From: Clostridiales bacterium
GTDB lineage: Bacteria > Bacillota > Clostridia > Lachnospirales > Lachnospiraceae
Reading direction: 5' to 3'
DNA length: 32,236 nucleotides
NCBI GenBank assembly: GCA_012519695.1
Contig: JAAYPT010000070.1
Location: forward strand, 1-32,236
Shown: in pieces, positions 1 through 6,944 of the stretch
Position numbering within the stretch: the stretch's first letter is position 1
Layout of the letters: every line of letters starts with the position of its first letter
Notes under the pieces: generated by a model
Databases searched by the model: none
What the model saw: the letters and a program-made list of their open reading frames with translations, nothing else
What the model was told of the DNA's origin: nothing
Made by a program: the position numbers and the translations under genes

Positions 1-71
1 CTTTTTCTCAATCCCCTCTGCTACTAATTAAGGTTATCATAAGAATTTCCTTGTGTTTTGTTAATGTTTTC

Positions 72-100
72 TTGTAAATTTTTCCCTTTCTGTGTACAAT
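72..100 (+). promoter_or_regulatory. sigma-A type promoter of cheW
   Basis: A -35 box TTGTAA (72-77) and a -10 box TACAAT (95-100) are separated by 17 bases. This puts transcription start near 107 and leaves about 40 bases of leader before the cheW start at 149. No sigma-D (flagellar) type promoter was evident. Bases 1-71 hold no gene. Confidence 0.5.
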
Positions 101-148
101 TATAGTAACGGTACTATAAAGATTTCATATTACCAAAAGGAGATTATT

Positions 149-646
149 ATGGACGATAACAGATTAAAAAGCAACAATGTATACAAATATCTTACTTTCT
201 GGGCTAATGGCAACATCTATGCGGTGTCAAGCACAGATGTATTACAACTCATTGAAATGCCTTTTATTACTCCTATTCCAGAAATGCCTGATTACATTAG
301 AGGTATTTTACACTTACGAGGCGAAAATATTCCTGTAATCGACTTAGGACTTCGTCTTCAGGAAAAGTCGGTAGAAAAAAGTGATTCTGCCAGAATTGTA
401 GTTCTTTCTACCAAGGATGGGGATCTGGGATTGATTGTAGAATCTATTGGAGAAATCTTTGACTTAGCTTCGGCAGATATTTCTACCATTCCTAAAATTG
501 CCGATTCTACCGGAAAACATATTATTTCCAGTGTTGCATTGCATAACGGACGTTTGATTCCTATTTTAGATATCGCAACCATTTTATCCGACGAATCCTT
601 GAAAAATATTGATTTGCAACAAACAAATACCTCAAATGATAACTAG
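149..646 (+). CDS. cheW: CheW-like chemotaxis coupling protein
   Basis: A 166-residue protein with one CheW-like (SH3-like beta-barrel) domain, roughly residues 12-150. Visible CheW features are the start YLTFWANGNIYAV, the stretch PDYIRGILHLRGENIPVIDL near residues 65-85, and the C-terminal GRLIPILDI. In the family, CheW links chemoreceptor tips to the CheA kinase in the cytoplasm. The frame is open upstream to 92, but that ATG lies inside the apparent promoter. The ATG at 149 has AAGGAG (137-142) six bases ahead, so 149 is chosen. No cheA or other chemotaxis gene follows; the next gene converges from the other strand. A split chemoreceptor lies further right (7734-9823). The domain call is firm; pairing with a particular receptor or kinase is not visible. 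Confidence 0.9.
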   Translation: MDDNRLKSNNVYKYLTFWANGNIYAVSSTDVLQLIEMPFITPIPEMPDYIRGILHLRGENIPVIDLGLRLQEKSVEKSDSARIVVLSTKDGDLGLIVESIGEIFDLASADISTIPKIADSTGKHIISSVALHNGRLIPILDIATILSDESLKNIDLQQTNTSNDN

Positions 647-692
647 TCTTTTCCTTACTTAAAAAACGCTCTTTTTTACCTATTACTATTTA

Positions 693-2282
693 TTATTTTT
701 GATTTGCAGGCTCAATACTGATGCTCTTACCCTTAATCTTAGCTCCTGCCAATGCTAAAAGAACCTCTCGACCATATTCTCTCGGAACCTCTACAAAGGT
801 ATACTTATCAAACATATCGATAGCACCTACCAGTTTTCCCGGCATTCCGGATTCTCCGGCAATTGCTCCTAAAATATCTCCAGGCTTTACTTTCTGTTTC
901 TTTCCTATATTAATAAACAGACGAACCATTCCTTCTTCTGCTCCGGTATCACCAAAGTCAAAATTGTCTTTTTCGGAATTTTGTTCTTCGTTTCCACCCA
1001 TTGCCATTTTCAAGAAAGCTGCTGCAATGTCCATGGCTGTGTAATCGGATTCGTTTACCTGATTTTCAATCATATCAAGCATTGGTGTCAAATCTTCTTC
1101 CTCAATCACTGTGGACACCTTATCCATAATTTTTTCTAATTTTACCTGGGCTACATCCTGCATGGTTGGAATCTTCTGTGCAAGAATCTTTGTCTTACAG
1201 TAACGCTGAATATCCTTTAACTTATAGACTTCTTTTCCTTTTACAAAGGTAAAGGAACGTCCGGTTCTTCCGGCACGTCCGGTTCTTCCGATACGATGTA
1301 CATAATACTCGTCATCCTGTGGAACATCAAAGTTAAAAACGGCTTCTACATCATCCACATCAATTCCTCGTGCTGCCACATCGGTAGCTACCAGTATCTC
1401 TGTTTTTCCATTTCTGAAGTTATTCATTACACGGTCACGCTGTTGCTGCTTCATATCTCCGTGAAGCCCTTCCGCAAAATAACCTCTGCCTTGCAATGCT
1501 GTTACCAGCTCGTCTACCATACGCTTGGTATTACAGAATACCAAAGAAAGCTTTGGATTGTATACATCTAAAAGACGACTTAATACTTCTACTTTATCCT
1601 TACGCTTTACATCATAATAATACTGCTCGATATTTGGTACTGTCAGTTCCTTTTTTACCACCTTAATTGTTGTGGCATTCTTCTGATACTTTCTGGTAAT
1701 ATCTAAAATTGCCTTTGGCATAGTTGCGGAAAAGAGCACCACCTGTCGGTCTTCCTTCAGATATCCCAATACCGTCTCAATATCCTCACGGAATCCCATA
1801 TTCAGCATTTCGTCTGCTTCATCCAATACAATGGTATTAATGAAATCACACTTAATGGTCTTTCTTCTCAAGTGATCCATAACACGTCCCGGAGTTCCTA
1901 CGATAATCTGCGCTCCGCCCTTTAAGGAACGAATCTGCTTACTAATCTCCTGTCCCCCGTATACCGGAAGCACTTTTACTCCATGCATGTATTTCGCCAG
2001 ATTACGAATCTCATCGGCTACCTGAATGGCTAATTCTCTGGTAGGGCACAATACAATCGCCTGTGTCTTTTTATTCTGCGGATCTGCCTTCATTAATAAA
2101 GGGATTCCGAAGGCAGCAGTCTTTCCGGTTCCCGTCTGTGCCTGACCAATTACATCGCCACCGGCTAACACTACCGGGATTGCCTTTCCCTGAATCGGAC
2201 TCGCTTCTTCAAATCCCATTTCCTTAATTCCTCTTAATATTTGAGGAGATAAATCTAATTCATCAAATCTTACTGTTTCCAT
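693..2282 (-). CDS. DEAD-box ATP-dependent RNA helicase with DbpA-type RNA-binding C-terminus
   Basis: A 529-residue cytoplasmic RNA helicase. All family motifs can be read: Q motif (GF...ASPIQ, residues 22-31), Walker A AQTGTGKT (48-55), PTRELAIQV, DEAD (154-157), SAT (185-187), ARGIDV and HRIGRTGRAG. After a linker of about 80 residues rich in acidic residues, residues about 453-525 (VRLFINIGKKQ to ISIEP) match the DbpA/CsdA RNA-binding domain, which in DbpA recognises 23S rRNA hairpin 92. A role in ribosome assembly or RNA unwinding is therefore likely; DbpA, DeaD and CshA names are all used for such proteins. The ATG at 2282 is preceded by AAAGGA. It has its own strong promoter and stands alone, convergent with cheW and divergent from the hemolysin III gene. 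Confidence 0.93.
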   Translation of the reverse strand: METVRFDELDLSPQILRGIKEMGFEEASPIQGKAIPVVLAGGDVIGQAQTGTGKTAAFGIPLLMKADPQNKKTQAIVLCPTRELAIQVADEIRNLAKYMHGVKVLPVYGGQEISKQIRSLKGGAQIIVGTPGRVMDHLRRKTIKCDFINTIVLDEADEMLNMGFREDIETVLGYLKEDRQVVLFSATMPKAILDITRKYQKNATTIKVVKKELTVPNIEQYYYDVKRKDKVEVLSRLLDVYNPKLSLVFCNTKRMVDELVTALQGRGYFAEGLHGDMKQQQRDRVMNNFRNGKTEILVATDVAARGIDVDDVEAVFNFDVPQDDEYYVHRIGRTGRAGRTGRSFTFVKGKEVYKLKDIQRYCKTKILAQKIPTMQDVAQVKLEKIMDKVSTVIEEEDLTPMLDMIENQVNESDYTAMDIAAAFLKMAMGGNEEQNSEKDNFDFGDTGAEEGMVRLFINIGKKQKVKPGDILGAIAGESGMPGKLVGAIDMFDKYTFVEVPREYGREVLLALAGAKIKGKSISIEPANQK

Positions 2283-2321
2283 ATATTTCCTTTCGTTGGC
2301 TAGTTTTAAAGCCTGTTGCTT

Positions 2322-2350
2322 ATCATAACAGAGATTACCTTGATTGTCAA
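2322..2350 (-). promoter_or_regulatory. promoter of the DEAD-box helicase gene
   Basis: On the minus strand, TTGACA (2350-2345) and TATGAT (2327-2322) are spaced by 17 bases. Transcription should start near 2315, giving a leader of about 33 bases, too short for a cold-shock type leader. Confidence 0.65.
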
Positions 2351-2378
2351 ACTTCTAAAAATTTTTCAAGCGTTCCTA

Positions 2379-2407
2379 TTGACTTTGTTTTCTATAAGTA
2401 GTAGTAT
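2379..2407 (+). promoter_or_regulatory. promoter of the hemolysin III family gene
   Basis: TTGACT (2379-2384) and TAGTAT (2402-2407) with a 17-base spacer. Together with the helicase promoter on the other strand it forms a divergent promoter region; the two -35 boxes lie about 30 bases apart. The leader to the ATG at 2492 is about 80 bases and contains no obvious hairpin. Confidence 0.5.
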
Positions 2408-2491
2408 TTGTTTGTCGTTAATATAGTTTTTAATACTACATGTTATATTTTTCAATTCTATACATATAATAATTCTAGAGGAGATGATTAT

Positions 2492-3157
2492 ATGAAATTT
2501 AAATTAAAAGAACCAGGTAGTTCTATTACTCATTTTATTGGTATGCTGATGGCACTTTTTGCTGCTACGCCTCTTCTGATACGAGCTTCTACCAATCCAG
2601 ACAAAGTGCATGTCATATCCCTTGCTATTTTTATCATTAGCATGATTTTACTTTATGCAGCCAGTGCTACTTATCATGGATTGGATTTGTCTGAGCATAC
2701 TAACCGCATTTTACGAAAACTAGACCATATGATGGTTTTTGTATTAATTGCCGGCAGCTATACGCCGGTATGTGTAATTGTGCTTGGGGGAAAATTAGGC
2801 TATACACTTTTAGCTCTTGTATGGGGAATTGCCCTTGCCGGAATTCTAATTAAGGGTTTTTGGATTACTTGTCCAAAATGGTTTTCTTCTGTACTTTATA
2901 TTGCTATGGGTTGGATTTGCGTACTGGCATTTACTCAGATTATCAATTCCTTATCCCCACAGGCATTCGGATGGCTCCTGGCAGGCGGCATCATCTACAC
3001 CATTGGCGGTATTATTTATGCATTGAAGCTACCAATCTTCAATGCAAAACACAAGAACTTCGGTTCCCACGAAATCTTCCATTTGTTCGTTATGGGTGGA
3101 AGCATCTGTCACTTTATCATGATGTACTGTTTCGTGGCAAAAATGCCGATTTTATAA
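2492..3157 (+). CDS. Hemolysin III / PAQR-family membrane protein (YqfA-like)
   Basis: A 221-residue polytopic membrane protein, the usual length for the HlyIII (PAQR) family, with about seven hydrophobic segments. Diagnostic residues are SATYHG (His62), KLDH (Asp78, His79) and the C-terminal HEIFH (His193, His197) with His207; in PAQR proteins this set of His/Asp binds a metal inside the membrane. The bacterial members are of uncertain function: hemolysis was reported for one, and lipid-hydrolase or membrane-homeostasis roles are suggested. The frame is open from 2408, but the ATG at 2492 has AGAGGAG just upstream and starts where the family starts. Its last six bases overlap the end of the converging GIY-YIG gene. 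Confidence 0.88.
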   Translation: MKFKLKEPGSSITHFIGMLMALFAATPLLIRASTNPDKVHVISLAIFIISMILLYAASATYHGLDLSEHTNRILRKLDHMMVFVLIAGSYTPVCVIVLGGKLGYTLLALVWGIALAGILIKGFWITCPKWFSSVLYIAMGWICVLAFTQIINSLSPQAFGWLLAGGIIYTIGGIIYALKLPIFNAKHKNFGSHEIFHLFVMGGSICHFIMMYCFVAKMPIL

Positions 3158-3424
3158 TCCATGTTTCTGTTGGCTTTGATACTGTTGTATCAGAGCCTCT
3201 TTTTCTTTACGGGAAAGTTTTTTTATTCCTGCTTCCCGTTGCATTGCCTCCTGCTTGGTCTCATGCACTTCAAGGTAAACTAACTTCACCGGAGTCCTTC
3301 CTCTGGTATACTTGGCACCTTGTCCACAATTATGTGCTTCTAATCGCTTTTCCATATCGTTTGTCCATCCGGTATATAAAGTTTTATCACTACATTCTAA
3401 TATATAGGTCACATTCTGTTTCAT
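3152..3424 (-). CDS. GIY-YIG domain protein, UPF0213/YhbQ type
   Basis: A 90-residue protein made of a single GIY-YIG nuclease domain. YILEC and LYTGWTND at residues 7-23 are the two halves of the GIY-YIG motif. They are followed by the family Arg in KRLEAH, the GAKYTRGR segment and the EAMQREAGIKKLS helix carrying the catalytic-type Glu. Family members of this size (E. coli YhbQ and relatives) are presumed structure- or damage-directed DNA nucleases, but the role of this branch is not settled. AAGGAA precedes the ATG. It overlaps the 3' end of the hemolysin III gene by six bases, so the two transcripts must overlap. A perfect hairpin lies 20 bases upstream of its start. Confidence 0.88.
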   Translation of the reverse strand: MKQNVTYILECSDKTLYTGWTNDMEKRLEAHNCGQGAKYTRGRTPVKLVYLEVHETKQEAMQREAGIKKLSRKEKEALIQQYQSQQKHGL

Positions 3425-3444
3425 ATCTGTTCCTTCTATGTAAA

Positions 3445-3463
3445 GAGACTGCCTTGCAGTCTC
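3445..3463. repeat. 8-bp perfect inverted repeat between spoIIQ and the GIY-YIG gene
   Basis: GAGACTGC (3445-3452), a 3-base loop, then GCAGTCTC (3456-3463). On the minus strand the second arm is followed by TTTA only, a weak U-run. It could be an imperfect terminator for spoIIQ, an operator, or a hairpin in the leader of the GIY-YIG gene. Apart from this, the 245 bases between 3425 and 3669 show no gene. Confidence 0.5.
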
Positions 3464-3669
3464 CTATATGCAAAGCAGTCGTTCCCATTGTACTTCACTC
3501 AAATTCACACTACCTGTTAAAATTATACGACTGCGTTTTTTCTATCTATACTTCATTTTATGCTTTTTTCAGGCTCTTGTGCCTGTATTTTCCAGCCATC
3601 TAAATGCAGTCATATTTATCTTTTATTATACTTTCTTTTCCAAAACTTGTAAAGAATGCTTTCCTTGGG

Positions 3670-4437
3670 CTACTCCAAATATTCCATAGGATTTATGGGT
3701 GCTCCGTCCTTTTGTAACGCAAAATACAAATTTGCTCCTTCTACAGAAAAATATTTGGTAGGTTCACTGACATAACCAATCACATCGCCCTCTGTCACTT
3801 TCTCTCCTGTTTGAAAGGCTATTTCTTTCAACTGTCCGTATACTGCGCTGTAACCGTCTCCCATATCTATTGTAACGGTTGCGCCTGTTTCTGCATTATT
3901 TTCCACTGCCGTTACTTTTCCTGCGGCAACCGCCTCTACCGGTGTGTTCACTTCCGCCTGTATGATAACTGCGGGATTATACTTATATTGGTCTAATGTA
4001 GCAAAATACACCGTCTGATCCATACTGTAATTCATTATTACATTTCCTTGCAGTGGCCATCCGATATTTTCTGCGTCAAAGTGCGGCTCTACTTCCTGCA
4101 TCACAGGCTCTTTTTCCACAACTGTTTCCGGCGCATCTAAGAAATCACTATTCTGCGCATTATTCTGCGGTTGGATTATTCCGGATACGGCTTCTGTCTG
4201 TTGTTTTGCCTCTTCTTCCAGTTTAGCCTGCTGTTCTTTTTTCTGGGTTTCCTGCTTTTCCTTTGCTACCTCTTGCTTTTCTAATAATTCCTGCTCTTTT
4301 GCCAGCTTGGCTTCTTGCTTCTTCGTCTGTTGGGAATAATAAACACCAGTCATTCCAAACGCTGCCGCTAACATAATTACCGCTGCAATGATATAAGACT
4401 TTTGTTTCCATCCTGTTGTTGTTTTTCTTCCTCTCAT
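3670..4437 (-). CDS. spoIIQ: SpoIIQ-like M23/LytM-domain protein with lost metal ligands
   Basis: 255 residues: a short basic N-terminus, one membrane segment (about 15-34), a long charged Lys/Glu/Gln coiled-coil-like linker (36-82), then a LytM (M23) domain at about 127-250. In sporulation, SpoIIQ in the forespore membrane joins SpoIIIAH from the mother cell to form the channel used after engulfment. The fold is recognisable from NTPVEAVAAGKV, GATVTIDMGDGY, GEKVTEGDVIGYV and NPMEYLE. By eye alignment, all five usual zinc ligands are replaced: Asn154 and Ile158 in the HxxxD pair, Gln202 for the mid-domain His, and Asn236/Tyr238 in HxH. The domain is thus probably structural, not a peptidase. 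It lies 68 bases after spoIID, the same order as in Clostridioides difficile. AAGGTG precedes the ATG. Confidence 0.82.
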   Translation of the reverse strand: MRGRKTTTGWKQKSYIIAAVIMLAAAFGMTGVYYSQQTKKQEAKLAKEQELLEKQEVAKEKQETQKKEQQAKLEEEAKQQTEAVSGIIQPQNNAQNSDFLDAPETVVEKEPVMQEVEPHFDAENIGWPLQGNVIMNYSMDQTVYFATLDQYKYNPAVIIQAEVNTPVEAVAAGKVTAVENNAETGATVTIDMGDGYSAVYGQLKEIAFQTGEKVTEGDVIGYVSEPTKYFSVEGANLYFALQKDGAPINPMEYLE

Positions 4438-4505
4438 CCTATCACCTTCCTGTTTTTATTTTCCTTGTTAGTCTTGCCGAAAAAAAACAGGTTTATGCAG
4501 TGGTT

Positions 4506-5429
4506 TTAATATATTTTTAATGCTAACTCCTTATAGTAATATGTCAAAATTTCTTTATAGGTTTTTCCTTGTTTTGCCATGTCGTTTGCTCCATACTGGC
4601 TCATTCCCAGTCCATGTCCTAACCCTTTCGTAAGAATTCGTACCTGTCCTTCTACTTCTTTTATGTAAAAACAGGCTGAGTTTAATCCCACATATTGCCG
4701 AAACTGCTCGCCGGACAACGTAATGTTTCCTATTTGTATTTGTGTAACGTACCCACTATCATCTCTTCCAGTTATCTGAATCATTGCCGGGATTTCCTCC
4801 GGACTAAGCGCAAGTGCGTTGTCTGCCGCCTGCAATTTTTGTGCTAACTCCTCTTTTTCCATAAAAATAACCTTTAAATAATCCGGGGATGAAATATCCG
4901 TCATACTGTCTACCGCTTTTAAATAAGGAACATCTTCTCTTCCCAATGCCGTCTGACTGTCTCTTGTCCTTCCGGCACTTACCGCATGATATGCCACTTC
5001 TGCGGGTTTTTCCTGCCAGGTCAAAATCTCCCCTTGGGTTGCAGCCACTGCCTGTTCTAATAAATGGTATTTTTCTTCAAATCCCTTTTTTTCAAAAAGT
5101 TTCAACAGTTCCTGTGCATCCATGGAATCCGGTAATTTCTTTTGTTCCCTCTGTGCTTTTACAATCATTGTTCTCGCAATCACTGCCTGCGCTTTTAAGG
5201 TTTCTTCTTCACTTTCCAGTGAAATCTGTTTAACCACCACGCCTTTTACATATTCCTCCACATCTATTTCCTTTGCTTTTGCATCCGCAGATGTGTTACT
5301 TAATTTTATTTTTTCTACATCTTTTTGATTTAAGCTTGTCTCTTCTCCTTGAAATAGCAACGTCGCAATATATGGAATTGCCACTACTAATACACATATA
5401 AATAAAAATGTTTTTATTTTTTCTTTCAT
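4506..5429 (-). CDS. spoIID: SpoIID-like engulfment protein, catalytic Glu replaced
   Basis: 307 residues from the ATG at 5429, which has AAGGGGG six bases upstream. The frame is open to 5465 and an ATG exists at 5435, but that one sits directly on the ribosome site. There is one N-terminal membrane segment (8-26), then the SpoIID/LytB domain: VEEYVKGVV (57-65), LKAQAVIARTMIV, AYHAVSAGRT (146-154), VPYLKAV, and the C-terminal GHGLGMSQYGA (271-281) with EILTYYYK. SpoIID is a peptidoglycan lytic transglycosylase that drives engulfment with SpoIIM and SpoIIP. The catalytic Glu of the family (Glu88 in Bacillus subtilis, in GVVxxEMP) aligns with Gln68 here (GVVVKQIS). Activity is therefore doubtful unless the alignment shifts. 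It is followed by spoIIQ and diverges from the radical SAM operon. Confidence 0.85.
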   Translation of the reverse strand: MKEKIKTFLFICVLVVAIPYIATLLFQGEETSLNQKDVEKIKLSNTSADAKAKEIDVEEYVKGVVVKQISLESEEETLKAQAVIARTMIVKAQREQKKLPDSMDAQELLKLFEKKGFEEKYHLLEQAVAATQGEILTWQEKPAEVAYHAVSAGRTRDSQTALGREDVPYLKAVDSMTDISSPDYLKVIFMEKEELAQKLQAADNALALSPEEIPAMIQITGRDDSGYVTQIQIGNITLSGEQFRQYVGLNSACFYIKEVEGQVRILTKGLGHGLGMSQYGANDMAKQGKTYKEILTYYYKELALKIY

Positions 5430-5489
5430 AGGCATCCCCCTTCTGATGTAGCTTATGTAAGACACTCAAAAAAAATACCAGTTTTTTGC

Positions 5490-5503
5490 CAAACAAATGT
5501 TCT
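5490..5503. promoter_or_regulatory. LexA/DinR-like box 1
   Basis: CAAACAAATGTTCT matches the Bacillus LexA consensus CGAACRNRYGTTYG at 12 of 14 positions, with AAAC-N4-GTTC as the core. It lies just upstream of, or overlapping, the probable -35 region of the radical SAM operon, and also within the divergent spoIID upstream region. Confidence 0.5.
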
Positions 5504-5531
5504 TGCATTTTCTTAAAAAATATGCTATTGT
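5503..5531 (+). promoter_or_regulatory. possible promoter of the radical SAM operon between two LexA-like boxes
   Basis: TTGCAT (5503-5508) and TATTGT (5526-5531) have a 17-base spacer. The match to sigma-A boxes is only fair. The placement between two LexA-like boxes makes it the best candidate in this intergenic region. Confidence 0.35.
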
Positions 5532-5537
5532 TGTTTC

Positions 5538-5551
5538 AGAACATTTGTTCG
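5538..5551. promoter_or_regulatory. LexA/DinR-like box 2
   Basis: AGAACATTTGTTCG contains the exact dyad core GAAC-N4-GTTC and matches CGAACRNRYGTTYG at 12 of 14 positions. It sits 16 bases before the ATG at 5568 and just downstream of the candidate -10 box, where repressor binding would block transcription. Its centre is 48 bases from that of box 1. Confidence 0.6.
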
Positions 5552-5567
5552 TATCGGAGGGATTTAG

Positions 5568-6920
5568 ATGAACTTACAAATGAACATGGATTTAATGGAG
5601 AAATTAACGATTCTTTCAGATGCAGCTAAGTATGATGTTGCCTGTACTTCCAGCGGAGTAAACCGCAAAGGTACCGGCAAGGGCATGGGGAATTCCATTG
5701 CGCCCGGCATTTGTCATACCTTTTCCGCAGACGGTCGTTGTGTTTCTCTTTTGAAAATATTATTTACAAATGAATGTATTTTTAACTGTGCCTACTGCCT
5801 GAACAATTGCAATAGCGATGTGAAACGTGCTGCATTTACTCCGGAAGAAGTCTGTACTCTTACCATGGAGTTTTATCGCCGTAATTATATCGAGGGACTT
5901 TTTCTAAGCTCCGGTATCATGGTAAGTCCCAACTATACCATGGACTTAATATACCAAACAGTTTATCAGTTAAGAACCGTTCACCACTTTAACGGTTATA
6001 TTCATGTAAAGGCTATTCCCGGTGCTGACCCTGTTTTAGTGGAAAAGACCGGATTTCTTGCAGACCGTATGAGTATTAATCTGGAACTTCCTACTTCGGA
6101 TGGTTTAAAACAGCTTGCCCCATATAAGTCACGAAAGACAATTTTAAAACCTATGCGACAGATTCAGAATGGAATTGCAGAAAATAAGCATGAGCTTATG
6201 GTTTATCGTAAGGCCCCTACTTTCGTTCCGGCAGGACAGTCCACACAAATGATTATCGGTGCTACCCCTGAAAATGATTTTCAGATTATGAGCGTTGCAG
6301 AAGGACTTTATAAAAAATTTTCTTTAAAGCGTGTATTTTACTCTGCCTTTGTGAATGTAAACAACAATTCCAATCTTCCTGCTACCACCGGTGGACCTCC
6401 GCTTCTACGGGAACATCGACTGTATCAGGCAGACTGGTTGCTACGTTATTATAAGTTTGAAGTATCGGAATTGTTATCTGAAGAACACCCGGACTTTAAC
6501 ATCTTTTTAGACCCGAAATGTGACTGGGCTTTACGTCATCTGGAATATTTTCCGGTAGAAGTCAATCGTGCCAGCTATCAGACACTTTTGCGTGTTCCCG
6601 GCATTGGCTACAAGTCTGCGGAACGTATTGTAAAGGCACGTCGTATGAATAAACTCACTTTTGATGACTTAAAAAAAATCGGGGTTGTCTTAAAGAGAGC
6701 CCTTTACTTTATCACCTGTTCCGGAAAAATGATGTATAATACCAAGTTAGAAGAGAACTATATCTGCCAGAATCTTATGCGTGATAAAACACAGATTCCA
6801 AAGGATATTCGGGAATCCGGCTATCAACAGTTAAGTTTTTTTGACCAGGATATGCGGGCAGATTTTCATCTTACCGATACACAGATTATTCCGCCGGGAC
6901 AACAGATTACCGTCATTTAG
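5568..6920 (+). CDS. Putative DNA modification/repair radical SAM protein with helix-hairpin-helix (TIGR03916 type)
   Basis: 450 residues. CxxxCxxC at Cys70, Cys74 and Cys77 (CIFNCAYC) is the [4Fe-4S]/SAM site; the radical SAM barrel covers about 55-300. LRVPGIGYKSAERIVKAR (341-358) and the following LTFDDLKKIGVVLKRA form a helix-hairpin-helix DNA-binding motif. Near the C-terminus QLSFF (421-425) resembles the bacterial sliding-clamp binding motif QL[SD]LF. The family is known as a radical SAM protein that co-occurs with a DUF4130/UDG-linked partner; its chemistry is not established. That partner follows 24 bases downstream. GGAGGG (5556-5561) fixes the ATG at 5568. LexA-like boxes in front suggest SOS induction. 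The domain assignment is firm; repair of a specific lesion is inference. Confidence 0.9.
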   Translation: MNLQMNMDLMEKLTILSDAAKYDVACTSSGVNRKGTGKGMGNSIAPGICHTFSADGRCVSLLKILFTNECIFNCAYCLNNCNSDVKRAAFTPEEVCTLTMEFYRRNYIEGLFLSSGIMVSPNYTMDLIYQTVYQLRTVHHFNGYIHVKAIPGADPVLVEKTGFLADRMSINLELPTSDGLKQLAPYKSRKTILKPMRQIQNGIAENKHELMVYRKAPTFVPAGQSTQMIIGATPENDFQIMSVAEGLYKKFSLKRVFYSAFVNVNNNSNLPATTGGPPLLREHRLYQADWLLRYYKFEVSELLSEEHPDFNIFLDPKCDWALRHLEYFPVEVNRASYQTLLRVPGIGYKSAERIVKARRMNKLTFDDLKKIGVVLKRALYFITCSGKMMYNTKLEENYICQNLMRDKTQIPKDIRESGYQQLSFFDQDMRADFHLTDTQIIPPGQQITVI

Positions 6921-6944
6921 CAAGGAAGAAAAGGAGGACAACTT

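Noticed and set aside
92-148. Longer N-terminus for cheW from the ATG at 92
   Set aside because: The extension lies over the -10 box, has no ribosome site, and does not look like CheW; AAGGAG fits the ATG at 149.
647-692. Bidirectional terminator between cheW and the helicase gene
   Set aside because: Only an A6/T6 pairing around CGCTC is visible, with no GC-rich stem.
2408-2491. 28-residue N-terminal extension of the hemolysin III protein
   Set aside because: The ATG at 2492 has a strong ribosome site and matches the family start; 2408 directly follows the -10 box.
2860-3603. Open frame of 247 codons on the + strand across the hemolysin III end and the GIY-YIG gene
   Set aside because: It overlaps two recognisable genes in other frames and its translation has no family features.
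5436-5475. Sigma-E type promoter for spoIID
   Set aside because: A CATAAGCT-like -10 and a GTATT-like -35 can be picked out, but the spacing is long and the matches too loose to report.
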